Origin: Massilia rubra
Lineage (GTDB): Bacteria; Pseudomonadota; Gammaproteobacteria; Burkholderiales; Burkholderiaceae_D
NCBI RefSeq assembly: GCF_011682065.1
Contig: NZ_VUYU01000012.1
Location: 62,001-126,000 of the forward strand
Direction of reading: 5' to 3'
Length of the DNA: 64,000 nucleotides
The position numbers and the translations under genes were made by a program. A model generated the notes under the pieces. The model saw only the letters and a program-made list of their open reading frames with translations, was not told the DNA's origin and ran no database searches. Below, in pieces: positions 52,461 through 61,518 of this stretch. Every line of letters starts with the position of its first letter. Position 1 is the stretch's first letter.

Positions 52461-53795
52461 ATGCCGATTTGCGACATTGCGGTAACACGTTCCCGGTGGA
52501 GCTTTCTTTCAAAAATCGATACACTCGGCTCCTTAGATTTTTGGACTTTGACAGTCAGCTTAGATTCTTTGAATCCGAAAGAAACAGCGAATCTTTCGGT
52601 TAGTGAATTGTGCTCATCGGAAAGTTTGAGCATCCAGCAATATGAAAAATATGCAAAAGTGCTTACGCTTGCAACACATGAGTATACGCACTATATCGAT
52701 GCCACTTCTACAGTTTGGGGGATGCAGCACTTGCTTAAGTTAGAGGCTTGTCTTAAGGTGCCGCTTAATGATGAGACCCAATTCTATAATTTAAAGAAAA
52801 CTTATGATCATCTTCGCCAGATTAGATTGCCGGATTATTATACTGTAATTGAAAAGAATTCGAATGCTGAGAAGCCGTGGAGTAGTGAGGTGACGAGTGG
52901 TGTAATGTTTAATCCGGATGGTAGTGTGGGAGATCGACCTGTATTATTTGTTCGGTTCTGGAATGCAGAAAAAAATCTAATTGCAAGATCGCCGATATCA
53001 TTAGTTTCGTTGTTGGAAGCGTCGGCTAGGGCTAACGAAATCGAGTGCAGAATAAGGCTGGTCCAGCGGTTGCAACGCGATGAGGCGCTGGTGGAAAAGC
53101 GCATAATAAACGAAAAAACGTTGAGCTATATTTACAATCCTAATTTTACGGAATATTCAGTCTGCTTTCATTTATTGGCAAATTGTCAAAATGAAAAAAA
53201 TATTGCAACTGTTTCAATGGCGGTGGGGCTTTTAACTCGCTTGGTGCTAAATTTCCCGGATATAGCCTTCATTACCGCTACTAAAAACATACAAGGATAT
53301 GCCAACAAAATGCAGCTTTCGTTGGATAGTCTTGAAGTGATGCGACTAAAAAGATCTTTGGAACTCCGAAATCATGGAGCCATGTTTTTTTTGATCTGTA
53401 CGCTTTTGCCGCAGTACTCGCTACGGACAATGTCAATTTTCTGGACCGGCATTGAAGCAGCGTTACGTGATTTAGGGTTGACTAGAGAGAAGCTAAGGTA
53501 TGCAGCTTATCAAGAAGTTGAAGAGTGCGTAAAGCGACTTTCTAAAAGTGCTAATGGATCGATAAGAAAGATCGCTAACGCTGGCCACTCTAATTTCCAA
53601 ACGACATACAAGCGAAATTTCACATATGCATTAGAAGAGCTAGCACTTCCGCCCGCATTGCATGGAGATTTTACGCAATATTCGTTTTCGAATTCCGAGA
53701 AAAATCTCTTGAAGAGCTATGATTTAGATGTCGGCTATGACGATCTTATTGGCGGTCAAATTCGAGCGGAAAAATTCTCTGAGGCATGTAGATAA
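52461..53795 (+). CDS. AT-rich foreign gene, putative metallopeptidase-like protein (HEYTH)
   Basis: 444 residues of unknown family. Residues 71-80 read ATHEYTHYID, an HExxH zinc motif (H73, E74, H77); possible third ligands are E186 or E193/E195 in SLLEASARANEIE, about 110-120 residues later, the order seen in gluzincin-type peptidases. The rest has many hydrophobic helices without a clear TM pattern and no signal peptide. Base composition differs sharply: two sampled 60-base lines have 32% and 52% GC, against roughly 65% around. The frame is long and intact. The ATG at 52461 is two codons after a TTG; the ribosome site is weak. Single cargo gene between a Lol permease and yihY. Defence or toxin role is a guess. 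Confidence 0.7.
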   Translation: MPICDIAVTRSRWSFLSKIDTLGSLDFWTLTVSLDSLNPKETANLSVSELCSSESLSIQQYEKYAKVLTLATHEYTHYIDATSTVWGMQHLLKLEACLKVPLNDETQFYNLKKTYDHLRQIRLPDYYTVIEKNSNAEKPWSSEVTSGVMFNPDGSVGDRPVLFVRFWNAEKNLIARSPISLVSLLEASARANEIECRIRLVQRLQRDEALVEKRIINEKTLSYIYNPNFTEYSVCFHLLANCQNEKNIATVSMAVGLLTRLVLNFPDIAFITATKNIQGYANKMQLSLDSLEVMRLKRSLELRNHGAMFFLICTLLPQYSLRTMSIFWTGIEAALRDLGLTREKLRYAAYQEVEECVKRLSKSANGSIRKIANAGHSNFQTTYKRNFTYALEELALPPALHGDFTQYSFSNSEKNLLKSYDLDVGYDDLIGGQIRAEKFSEACR

Positions 53796-53936
53796 GAGCA
53801 AATATATCGTGTTATATCGATTTCCGTAAAAACTAGTTGATTCGATGATTTTGTAGTCCTAATGCTGTAAATCAGGAATTTTTCAAGTAGTCCGTTTTTA
53901 TGAAAAAATGAAGCGGCCATGTCGATAATTTTTCGC

Positions 53937-54869
53937 TCAGCGAATCCGCGTCACCTTCGCCGCCGAGGTCTGCTGGCCGCCACCGGTGATTTCATCGGGC
54001 TTGTGCTTCAAACTGCCCAACTGCAGCGCATATTGCCGCGCGAATTCCGCCCCCAAAAAGAAAATCTGCGCCGAGTAATACACCCACAGCAGCAGCGCGA
54101 TCATCGAGCCGGCCGCGCCGAAACTGTTGGCCACGCCGCTGTTGCCGATATACAGCCCTATTGCAAACTTCCCCAGGCTGAACAAGGCCGCCGTGCCGAG
54201 CGCGCCAATGGTCACGTCGCGCCATGAGAGCTTGATGCGCGGGAGCATTTTGTAGATCACGCCGAACAGGGTGGCAATGACCAGGAAACTGATCGCCCAC
54301 GATACCCACGACAGCAACACCGCGGCATCTTTCCATAACCCGTTCATGTATTTTTCCAGCACGGCCAGCGCGGCGCTGACCACCAGCGACACCATCAGCA
54401 AAAAGCCCAGCACCAGGATCAGCCCGAACGACAGCAGGCGCGTGCGCAGGATGTCCCACCAGGTCGCATCGGTCGAGGCCGGCACTGCCCAGATCTCGTC
54501 CAGGCTGTCCTTGAGTTCGGAAAACACGGTGGTGGCGCCGAACAGCAGCAGGCCGGTGGCGATGACGGTGGCCCAGATGCCGCTTTCCTTGTTTTGCGCG
54601 CCGGCCAGGATCAGCTGGATCGCTTCGGCGCCCTGCTTGCCGACCAGTCCGCGCAGTTCGTTAATCAGCTGGCCCTGGGCCGCTTCGGCACCGTAGAAAA
54701 AGCCGGCGATGGCAATGACGAGCACCAGGATCGGCGCCATCGAAAACAGGGTGTAGAACGCCAGCGCCGCGCCCTTGCTGGCGGCGCGGTGCGCGAACCA
54801 TTCGGTGACCGCGCAGCGCATCACATTGACCAGTTGTTTGGAGTACGGCGCCCATTCCTTGATTTCCAT
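53937..54869 (-). CDS. YihY/BrkB family membrane protein
   Basis: 310 residues with about six TM helices: the segments GAALAFYTLFSMAPILVLVIA, LLLFGATTVFSELK and LLLWVYYSAQIFFLGAEFARQ are conserved in YihY/virulence-factor-BrkB proteins. Function of the family is not settled. The ATG at 54869 has AAGGAAAG upstream. It lies downstream of the OmpA gene on the minus strand and ends at the right border of the AT-rich region. Confidence 0.88.
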   Translation of the reverse strand: MEIKEWAPYSKQLVNVMRCAVTEWFAHRAASKGAALAFYTLFSMAPILVLVIAIAGFFYGAEAAQGQLINELRGLVGKQGAEAIQLILAGAQNKESGIWATVIATGLLLFGATTVFSELKDSLDEIWAVPASTDATWWDILRTRLLSFGLILVLGFLLMVSLVVSAALAVLEKYMNGLWKDAAVLLSWVSWAISFLVIATLFGVIYKMLPRIKLSWRDVTIGALGTAALFSLGKFAIGLYIGNSGVANSFGAAGSMIALLLWVYYSAQIFFLGAEFARQYALQLGSLKHKPDEITGGGQQTSAAKVTRIR

Positions 54870-54934
54870 TATTGTCACTTTCCTTAAATTCGCGCGGGGA
54901 GTCTGCGCCCCCCGCAAAACAGGCCGCAGCCTTC

Positions 54935-55966
54935 TTATTGAACGCGTCGTTCTATGGTGATTTGCTCGACTTCCACGCGCCGGTTCGGCTCCAGGCACTT
55001 GATCAGGTCGGCGCGCCGCTTGTCGTTGCAGGTTACCACCGGATTGGCCTCGCCCTTGCCGTAGGCTTTCAGGCGCGCGCCGTCGATGCCCTTGGCCACC
55101 AGGTAGTCGCGCACCGCATTGGCGCGCCGCTCCGATAGTTTGAGGTTGTATTTCTCCGATCCCAGCCGGTCGGCGTAGCCGGTGATGTCGACGTCGGTGA
55201 TGCTCGGGTCGGCCAACAGCGCGGCGGCGATCTCGTCCAGGCGGGTCTGGGCCGCGTTGAGGGTTGCGCTATTAAAGGCGAACAACTCGGTGGCCGCCAG
55301 CGTGACTTTTTCGAAGCGGGCCGGCGGCGGCGGCGGTGGCGGCGGTGCGACCGGTTCCGGCGGCGGCGTGGGTGCTGGCGGTGGCGTCGGCGCTGGTGGC
55401 GGCGCCGGCGGAACCGGCTTGTTGAAGGCGTAGTTGAAGCCGATCGTCAGGTATTTGTTGTTGCTGCGGTCGAAACCGAAGGCTTCGTCGCCGCGCAGGC
55501 GCCCGCGCACCGTGCGCAGGTCGGCCTGCATCGACCATTGGTCGGTCAGGCCCAGTTGGAAGCCGAGGCCGGCGGTCGCGTACGGCGAGGTCTTGCTGAC
55601 CCGGCGCAGCGGATTGTCTACCCGGTCGCGCTCGGCGCCGACGCCGATCAGCAGGAAGGGGCGGAAATTCTGGCGCGACAGCATCAGCAGCGCGTCCGCG
55701 CCCACCAGCGTCTGGCGATAGTTGGCCAGGCCTTCCTTGGTGCGCGCGTGGGTGACGCCCATCTGCACGTCCCACATCTCGGCAACGGGCTTGCCGATCT
55801 TGAGGCCGCCACCGTAGTCGCGCTCGTCGACGCCGAAATCCTTGTCGGGCCTGAACGCATTGGCGCTGGGCTGGATGTACCACGAGGGGTTGATGTCTTG
55901 CGCTAAGGCCAGTGACGCGCCGCACGCTAGTGCCGCCGCCAAGGCCGTCTTTCTCAATTTGCTCAC
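54935..55966 (-). CDS. Two-domain OmpA-family outer-membrane protein
   Basis: 343 residues. Signal peptide cleaved near LALAQ, an eight-strand beta-barrel (about 25-180), a Pro-rich linker (PPPAPTPPPAPTPPPEP), and an OmpA domain with VDITGYADRLGSEKY and NRRVEVEQ. Barrel plus peptidoglycan-binding domain as in Escherichia coli OmpA. It starts at the ATG at 55966. Its final residues lie 65 bp from the start of yihY on the same strand. Confidence 0.9.
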   Translation of the reverse strand: MSKLRKTALAAALACGASLALAQDINPSWYIQPSANAFRPDKDFGVDERDYGGGLKIGKPVAEMWDVQMGVTHARTKEGLANYRQTLVGADALLMLSRQNFRPFLLIGVGAERDRVDNPLRRVSKTSPYATAGLGFQLGLTDQWSMQADLRTVRGRLRGDEAFGFDRSNNKYLTIGFNYAFNKPVPPAPPPAPTPPPAPTPPPEPVAPPPPPPPPARFEKVTLAATELFAFNSATLNAAQTRLDEIAAALLADPSITDVDITGYADRLGSEKYNLKLSERRANAVRDYLVAKGIDGARLKAYGKGEANPVVTCNDKRRADLIKCLEPNRRVEVEQITIERRVQ

Positions 55967-56195
55967 AGGGAACTCCTATTCGATAGGTCAGTCGATTTGT
56001 CATCACTGAAATGCTGCAGTGTGACGTTCGACTTGAGATTAAGTGGGGGAGTTCAATGCAACCGTTCGATAGCGCACCGTGATAGTGGTCTTGTCTTTTT
56101 AATACAACAATTTGTACAAGTACCAAGAAAAATCGCGCCGGACCAGGCGAACCTGGTGCGGCGCGAGATGTCGCGCAATCAATAGCCGGGGGCTA

Positions 56196-56504
56196 TTAGT
56201 TGGTTTTTTCCGGTACGACGATCACGGTGTCGCCGCCGGTTTTGCCTTGGTCGCCCTTGGCGCCGTCAGCGCCTGGGGTGCCAGCCGCGCCAGTAGCGCC
56301 TGGGGTGCCGGCGGCACCCGAGTTGCCGTCGGTACCAGCAGCGCCGGTCGCGCCGGTTGCGCCAGCAGCGCCGGCCGGGCCAGGTACGGCGACTGGAACT
56401 TCAACGGTTGGGGTAACAACCGTTGCAGGTGGGTTAACAGTGGTTTTTTCGCATGCGGTCAGGCCGGCGATTGCCAGCAGTGCTGCCAGGATAGTCGTTT
56501 TCAT
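56196..56504 (-). CDS. Collagen-like lipoprotein
   Basis: 102 residues. Lipobox GLTAC, a Val/Pro spacer (TVVTPTVEVPVAV), then 16 uninterrupted Gly-X-Y triplets from GPAGAAGATGATG to GAKGDQGKT, then DTVIVVPEKTN. The repeat should form a collagen-like triple helix standing off the outer membrane. Pro occurs in few triplets and there is much Ala and Thr. Bacterial collagen-like proteins are usually surface adhesins or spacers. A GTNCG-N4-CGNAC dyad lies 121 bp upstream. Confidence 0.85.
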   Translation of the reverse strand: MKTTILAALLAIAGLTACEKTTVNPPATVVTPTVEVPVAVPGPAGAAGATGATGAAGTDGNSGAAGTPGATGAAGTPGADGAKGDQGKTGGDTVIVVPEKTN

Positions 56505-56624
56505 GGTGGTTTCCTTTTATATGTGTCCGGTGCCGGCGGCAACCAGACTGAACGTCAGTGAAGTCATTGCACACACGAATTTGTGCGAACGAGCCCAGAA
56601 TACGGTCTTGTTTAGTTGGAATCT

Positions 56625-56638
56625 GTACGCCAACGCAC
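56625..56638. promoter_or_regulatory. 14-bp dyad GTACGCCAACGCAC, putative operator
   Basis: GTNCG-N4-CGNAC copy in the 338-bp gap between the collagen-like gene (start 56504) and the winged-helix gene (start 56843). Apart from this dyad nothing else was recognised in that gap. Confidence 0.45.
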
Positions 56639-56842
56639 ACAGCAGGGTCTGTCAGCACAATTGCAACGATGAAAAGATGATCATAGGAAGTAAATTGTGC
56701 GAAATGTTCGATGGCGCACAGACCATCGCGGTCCGCACAGGCAATCTTGCACTCAGTTGTGCGGAACCGAATTATTGTCAGGCTGTCAAACGACATGTAC
56801 CGGATCCGGACGAAATGAATCTCTTCTCATGGAGTACTCAAC

Positions 56843-57454
56843 ATGCATGCAACGACACAGCACCACAATGCGGCCCAAGGCGAAATGACCACATTGCATA
56901 CCAACGCCAATTCTTCGCTGATCGAGCGCGTCGCGCCCCAGCCGGCAGAGCGCGCCCCGATCTCGATGGCCCCGATCGAGCGCGTGCGTTCGACCTCGGC
57001 CACCCAGCGTCGCATTGAAAATATGCAAAAGCTGATTGGCGAACTGTCGACCCACGAAATGCTGGCCGACGAAATCGCCTGGTTCCTCAAATTTTCGCCG
57101 TCCGGGGCGCGTAAGTACATCCGCGACCTGCGCGAAGCGGGCGTGATCGAACTGGCGCGCTATATCGAAGGCACCGCCACCTACCTGGGCAAGGCCGTGT
57201 ACCAGATTTCGCCGGACCCGGAACGGGTCAAGGCCTTCCTGGCCGCGATCGTGCAGCCGAAACGCGAAGGCGCCGCACCGCGCAAAGAACGTCCGGGCCT
57301 GCGCGAGCAGAGCATGGCCGGCACGGGTCGTCACTTCCACATCCTGGCGGACGATACCCACTATGCCATTCGCGTCAATCGCAGCCCGGTGGCGCGCGAT
57401 CCGCTGGTCGCCGCCTTGTTCGGCGCGGCGCCGTCGGCCAAAGACCAGGCGTGA
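56843..57454 (+). CDS. Winged-helix DNA-binding-like protein
   Basis: 203 residues. The middle (about 50-115) is predicted to be a winged helix: LSTHEMLADEIAWFLKF, then SPSGARKYIRDLREAGVIE as recognition part, and an aromatic strand. The C-terminal half is basic (KREGAAPRKERPG). It may be a transcription regulator, or a nucleoid-associated protein. GGAG lies before the ATG. No operon partner is seen; the peroxiredoxin-glutaredoxin gene follows after 304 bp. Confidence 0.65.
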   Translation: MHATTQHHNAAQGEMTTLHTNANSSLIERVAPQPAERAPISMAPIERVRSTSATQRRIENMQKLIGELSTHEMLADEIAWFLKFSPSGARKYIRDLREAGVIELARYIEGTATYLGKAVYQISPDPERVKAFLAAIVQPKREGAAPRKERPGLREQSMAGTGRHFHILADDTHYAIRVNRSPVARDPLVAALFGAAPSAKDQA

Positions 57455-57758
57455 TGCTGCGCTGAGCGGCGCCGGCTGCGCCTGCGTCCGCCATCCGGAC
57501 GGACTGCGGGGCAGGGGCCGCTCGCGCGCTATAGCGTCATATCTTCCAGGCAGGACCGGCGTAGCACGGTCCGCCCTCAGGCCTTGCCGTTCCGCTTGTT
57601 ATTCCGCTGGTCCTTCACGCTTTCCGCTCCGGACGCGTGTGCTTCGGCACGTCCGCTGTTTTTCTGTCATCGTCCCCAATTGAAAACCCCCGAACCAGCC
57701 CCACTTGTGGCGGTGCGGGGATGTTCGCTCGTCCCACTTACTCACTCAAAGGAACGCC
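57455..57758. other. Intergenic region without recognised features
   Basis: 304 bp between the winged-helix gene and the peroxiredoxin-glutaredoxin gene. No dyad, terminator or RNA gene is evident; it must hold the promoter of the latter gene. Confidence 0.5.
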
Positions 57759-58511
57759 ATGTTACCGACGCCAGAATCGCTGGAAGGCAAGCCCGTACCG
57801 AATGTCACGTTCAAGGCCCGGCCCAACGACCAGTGGAAAGACATCACCACCGATGAACTGTTCAAGGGCAGGACCGTCGTCGTGTTTTCGCTGCCCGGCG
57901 CTTACACGCCCACCTGTTCGTCCACCCATTTGCCGCGCTATAACGAACTGGCGCCCGTGTTCAAGCAGAACGGCGTCGACGAGATCGTCTGCATCTCGGT
58001 CAACGATGCGTTTGTCATGAACGAGTGGAAAGTCGGCCAGGATGCCGAGAACATCACCGTGATCCCGGATGGCAATGGCGACTTCAGCGAGGGCATGGGC
58101 ATGCTGGTCGACAAGCGAAACCTGGGCTTCGGCATGCGCTCGTGGCGCTATTCCATGCTGGTCAAGGATGGCGTCATCCAGAAGATGTTCATCGAGGCCG
58201 ACAAGGACGGCGACCCGTTCGAGGTGTCGGACGCCGAAACCATGCTGCGCCATGTCAATCCCGACGCGCAGGTTCCCGAGCCGGTCGTGGTGTTTTCCAA
58301 GCCCGGCTGCCCGCACTGCGCGCGCGCCAAGGCCACGCTCAAGGCGCACGGCCTGAAGTTCAACGAGATTTCGCAGGACCAGAAAATCAATTCCAGCGTG
58401 CTGCGCGCGGTGTCGGGCCAGTCGACCTGGCCGCAGGTCTTCATCGGCGGCAAGCTGATCGGTAACGCCGACGCCGTCGACGCTTACTTCGGCGTCGCCA
58501 AGGCGGCCTAA
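57759..58511 (+). CDS. Hybrid peroxiredoxin-glutaredoxin
   Basis: 250 residues. N-terminal Prx5-type domain with peroxidatic Cys C53 in PGAYTPTCSS, and C-terminal glutaredoxin domain with the CPHC active site near residue 184. Such fused proteins (PGdx) use glutathione to reduce peroxides and need no separate thioredoxin. AAAGGA lies before the ATG. Cytoplasmic. Fits oxidative-stress defence; no regulator gene adjoins it. Confidence 0.92.
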   Translation: MLPTPESLEGKPVPNVTFKARPNDQWKDITTDELFKGRTVVVFSLPGAYTPTCSSTHLPRYNELAPVFKQNGVDEIVCISVNDAFVMNEWKVGQDAENITVIPDGNGDFSEGMGMLVDKRNLGFGMRSWRYSMLVKDGVIQKMFIEADKDGDPFEVSDAETMLRHVNPDAQVPEPVVVFSKPGCPHCARAKATLKAHGLKFNEISQDQKINSSVLRAVSGQSTWPQVFIGGKLIGNADAVDAYFGVAKAA

Positions 58512-58607
58512 GCCACGCCGGCGCCGTCCGCTCCCGCGCCAACGCCGCGCGGGAGCTCGCCGAGGCGCGGCTCCCTCGTTTTCGTATCGCACCCGACAAG
58601 GACTAAG

Positions 58608-59510
58608 ATGGAAGCGCTGCTCTGGACCACCGCCATCGTGGTGGCAATCGCGCTCGGCATGGGCTATCCCGGCTGGCGCCTCAAGCGCGCGCTGGCCCAG
58701 CCGTTCCCGCCCGCCTGGCTGGCTATCCTGGAACGCAATATCCCGATTTATCAGCGCATGCAGCCCGAGCTGCAGGCGCAATTGCAGCGCCTGGTGCAGC
58801 AATTCCTGTTCCAGAAAAAATTCGTCGGCTGCGAAGGGCTGGAGATGGACGACGAGATCCGCGTCACCATCGCCGGCCAGGCTTGCCTGCTGCTGCTGAA
58901 CCGCTTTACGCGCGTGTACCGCAAGTTGCACACCATCCTGGTCTACCCGAGCGCTTTCCTGGTGCCGCGCAACCATGCCGACGAAGCCGGCATCGTGCAT
59001 CCGGCGCGCCAGGAACTTCTGGGCGAATCGTGGGTCGACGGCCGCGTCGTGTTGTCGTGGGACCACGTCCAGCGCGGCGCCGGCGACTGGACCGACGGCC
59101 AGAACGTGGTGCTGCACGAATTCGCGCACCAGCTCGACAGCGAATCGGGCAGCAACAACGGCGCCCCTTTCCTGGGCCATCCGGGCAGCTACCGCAACTG
59201 GTCCGAGGTGCTCTCGCGCGACTTCAACAACCTGCGCCACGAAGCCATGTTCCACCGTCAAAGCGTGCTCGACCACTATGGCGCGGTCAGTCCCGCCGAG
59301 TTTTTCGCGGTCGCCACCGAAACGTTTTTCGAAAAGCCATGGCAGATGGCCGAACGCCACGCCGAGCTGTACGAGCAGTTCCAGCAGTACTACCGGGTCG
59401 ACCCGCGCGCCTGGCTCGAACCGCCGGCGCCGGAACCGGGACCGGAACCGCGCTTCGACGACCCCGGGCCGCCCGCCTCCTACGGCACGGTGTACGGCCA
59501 GTGGCGATGA
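58608..59510 (+). CDS. mtfA: MtfA-like M90 zinc peptidase
   Basis: 300 residues. TM helix at about 5-25, then a domain with the zinc motif HEFAHQLD near residue 170, the third ligand E in ATETFFEKP, and family phrases LVYPSAFLV and GQNVVLHEFAH. MtfA is the cytosolic Mlc-binding peptidase controlling the glucose phosphotransferase system; the N-terminal TM helix here suggests membrane attachment. Start at the ATG after AAGGACTAAG. It lies in a string of plus-strand genes without clear operon links. Confidence 0.88.
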   Translation: MEALLWTTAIVVAIALGMGYPGWRLKRALAQPFPPAWLAILERNIPIYQRMQPELQAQLQRLVQQFLFQKKFVGCEGLEMDDEIRVTIAGQACLLLLNRFTRVYRKLHTILVYPSAFLVPRNHADEAGIVHPARQELLGESWVDGRVVLSWDHVQRGAGDWTDGQNVVLHEFAHQLDSESGSNNGAPFLGHPGSYRNWSEVLSRDFNNLRHEAMFHRQSVLDHYGAVSPAEFFAVATETFFEKPWQMAERHAELYEQFQQYYRVDPRAWLEPPAPEPGPEPRFDDPGPPASYGTVYGQWR

Positions 59511-59574
59511 TGCTGGCGCGGTCATGAATACTGGGTCATAATCGCCTGAAGTACTTTCCCACGGGATCGAGATC

Positions 59575-60903
59575 ATGGCGATGCAGTTCGAGGAATTTGA
59601 ATCCTTCGCGTCCGACACGCCGGTGGCGGCGCGTGCGCCAGCCGCGGATGCCGCTTCGCCGCTGGTGCGCTTGCAGTACCTGATCGACAATACCCCGGCC
59701 ATCATCTATTGCACCGTGCCCAGCGGTGACTTCAAGATGACTTTTGTCAGCAACAACGCCTACAACGTGCTCGGCTACCGGCCCGAGGACATGGTGGCCG
59801 ATCCCAATTTCTGGTTCGATCATATTCATCCGGACGACGCGCCGGCCATCTTTTCCAGCCTGGCGCTGGTGTTCGTCGAAGGCCAGCGCGCCTATGAGTA
59901 CCGCTTCCGCGCGGCCGACGGGGCTTACCTGTGGATGCACGACACCCTGCGCCTGATCCGCGACGAGCAGGGCGCGCCGCTCGAAGTGATCGGCTCGCTG
60001 ACCGATATCACGATCCGCAAGACCATGGAAGAGGCGCTCTACAGCAAGGGCCAGGAACAGCAGTTGCTGATCGGGCGCTTGCAGGAAGCGCAGAACCAGT
60101 TGCTGCAATCGGAAAAAATGGCCTCGATCGGCCAGTTGGCGGCCGGCATTGCGCACGAGATCAACAACCCGGTCGGCTTCGTCAATTCGAATATGGGGAC
60201 GTTGCAGAAGTACGTGGCGACCCTGTTCGGGGTGGTGCGCGAGTACGATGCCGCGATTGCCGGGCACAGCCCGCCGCCGGCCCTGAGCAGCCGCATTGCC
60301 CAGATCGGCAAAAGCGCGGACCTGACCTTCCTGCAGGATGATGCGACCGACCTGATCCGCGAGTCGATGGACGGCCTCAAGCGGGTCAAGGATATCGTGC
60401 AGGCGCTCAAGGATTTTTCGCATGTGGGCGAGAACGAGTGGCAGGTAGCCGACCTGCATCATGGGCTCGACAGCACCTTGAATATCGTGTCGAACGAGAT
60501 CAAGTACAAGGCCACGGTGGACAAGCAGTACGGGCAAATTCCGCAGGTCACTTGCCTGGCGTCGCAGCTGAATCAGGTGTTCATGAATCTGCTGGTCAAT
60601 GCCGGGCACGCGATCAAGGAAAAAGGCGTGATCACGATCCGCACCGGGGCCGAAGATGGCTGGGTGTGGGTGGCCATTAGCGACACCGGTTGCGGCATCG
60701 CGCAGGAACACTTGAACCGGATCTTCGAGCCGTTTTTTACCACCAAGCCGGTTGGCAGCGGGACCGGGCTGGGCTTGTCGCTGTCGTACGGGATTGTGAA
60801 CAAGCACGGGGGGCGCATCGACGTGGCGTCCACGCCGGGGCAGGGGACCACGTTTACGGTGCGCTTGCCGGTGCTGCCGCCGGGGGCGGGCGCGAAGGGG
60901 TAG
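59575..60903 (+). CDS. PAS-domain sensor histidine kinase
   Basis: 442 residues. N-terminal PAS domain (about 30-150), a coiled coil, HisKA-type domain with phospho-acceptor H194 in AAGIAHEINNPVG, and HATPase domain with N-box MNLLVNAGHAI, GTGLGLSLSYGIV. No TM segments, so cytoplasmic. It resembles the kinase that enters at the right edge of the window (QSEKxASIGQLAAG shared) and the two are convergent around a pair of response regulators. Confidence 0.9.
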   Translation: MAMQFEEFESFASDTPVAARAPAADAASPLVRLQYLIDNTPAIIYCTVPSGDFKMTFVSNNAYNVLGYRPEDMVADPNFWFDHIHPDDAPAIFSSLALVFVEGQRAYEYRFRAADGAYLWMHDTLRLIRDEQGAPLEVIGSLTDITIRKTMEEALYSKGQEQQLLIGRLQEAQNQLLQSEKMASIGQLAAGIAHEINNPVGFVNSNMGTLQKYVATLFGVVREYDAAIAGHSPPPALSSRIAQIGKSADLTFLQDDATDLIRESMDGLKRVKDIVQALKDFSHVGENEWQVADLHHGLDSTLNIVSNEIKYKATVDKQYGQIPQVTCLASQLNQVFMNLLVNAGHAIKEKGVITIRTGAEDGWVWVAISDTGCGIAQEHLNRIFEPFFTTKPVGSGTGLGLSLSYGIVNKHGGRIDVASTPGQGTTFTVRLPVLPPGAGAKG

Positions 60904-60989
60904 CGGCAATGCGCGCTGACCGTTGCGCCGTCGTTCCCGCCAGCGGGCCGCCGGGGCCGGCAACGAGCGATGCGGGGGGACCTCGCCAC

Positions 60990-61517
60990 CTACATGATAA
61001 TCTCGCCGTTCGGCCCCCAGTTCACCTTCAGCAGCCCCGGTTCCTCTTCCTCCATCTTGCGGATCGCCAGTTCTTCGCGGCTCATGGACCCGTCCTGCAC
61101 CCGTTGCCGGTCCGCCAGCTGATGCTGTTCGTGCAGCGTATCGCGGTATTCCAGCGCGAGCCGGATATTCTCGCGCAAATCGCCCACCTGCCACGGCTTC
61201 GGAATGAAGCGGAACACCTGCGCCTCGTTAATCGCGCTCATCACCGTCTCGAACTCGGTCGAGGCCGACAAAATCATGCGCACCGTGTCGGGCGCCACTT
61301 CCATGATCGCGTGCAAAAACTCCACGCCCGTCATTTGCGGCATCCTGTAATCCGAAATGACCAGGTCGAACGTGACCTCGGCGCAGCGCGTGAGCGCATC
61401 GAACGGATCGGTGAAGGTCTCGATCTGCAAGTCGGGAATCTCGATGTGCTGGCGCATCGCCCGCACCAGCGCATTGAGCACGTTGATTTCATCGTCAACC
61501 AAAAGAATGCGGCGCAT
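60990..61517 (-). CDS. Response regulator, receiver with short C-terminal extension
   Basis: 175 residues. Receiver (1-125) with D8-D9, phospho-acceptor D56 in VISDYRMPQMTGVEF and conserved K of PKPW. The tail (126-175) is charged, ending KVNWGPNGEIIM. It has no DNA-binding output. It begins one base after the stop of the HD-GYP gene and is the last gene of that operon; the kinase at the right edge is the likely partner. Confidence 0.88.
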   Translation of the reverse strand: MRRILLVDDEINVLNALVRAMRQHIEIPDLQIETFTDPFDALTRCAEVTFDLVISDYRMPQMTGVEFLHAIMEVAPDTVRMILSASTEFETVMSAINEAQVFRFIPKPWQVGDLRENIRLALEYRDTLHEQHQLADRQRVQDGSMSREELAIRKMEEEEPGLLKVNWGPNGEIIM

Positions 61518-61518
61518 G

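Noticed and set aside
57762-61194. Long minus-strand open frames opposite the peroxiredoxin, mtfA and kinase genes
   Set aside because: Shadows in high-GC DNA without domains or ribosome sites; the plus-strand genes have clear active-site motifs.
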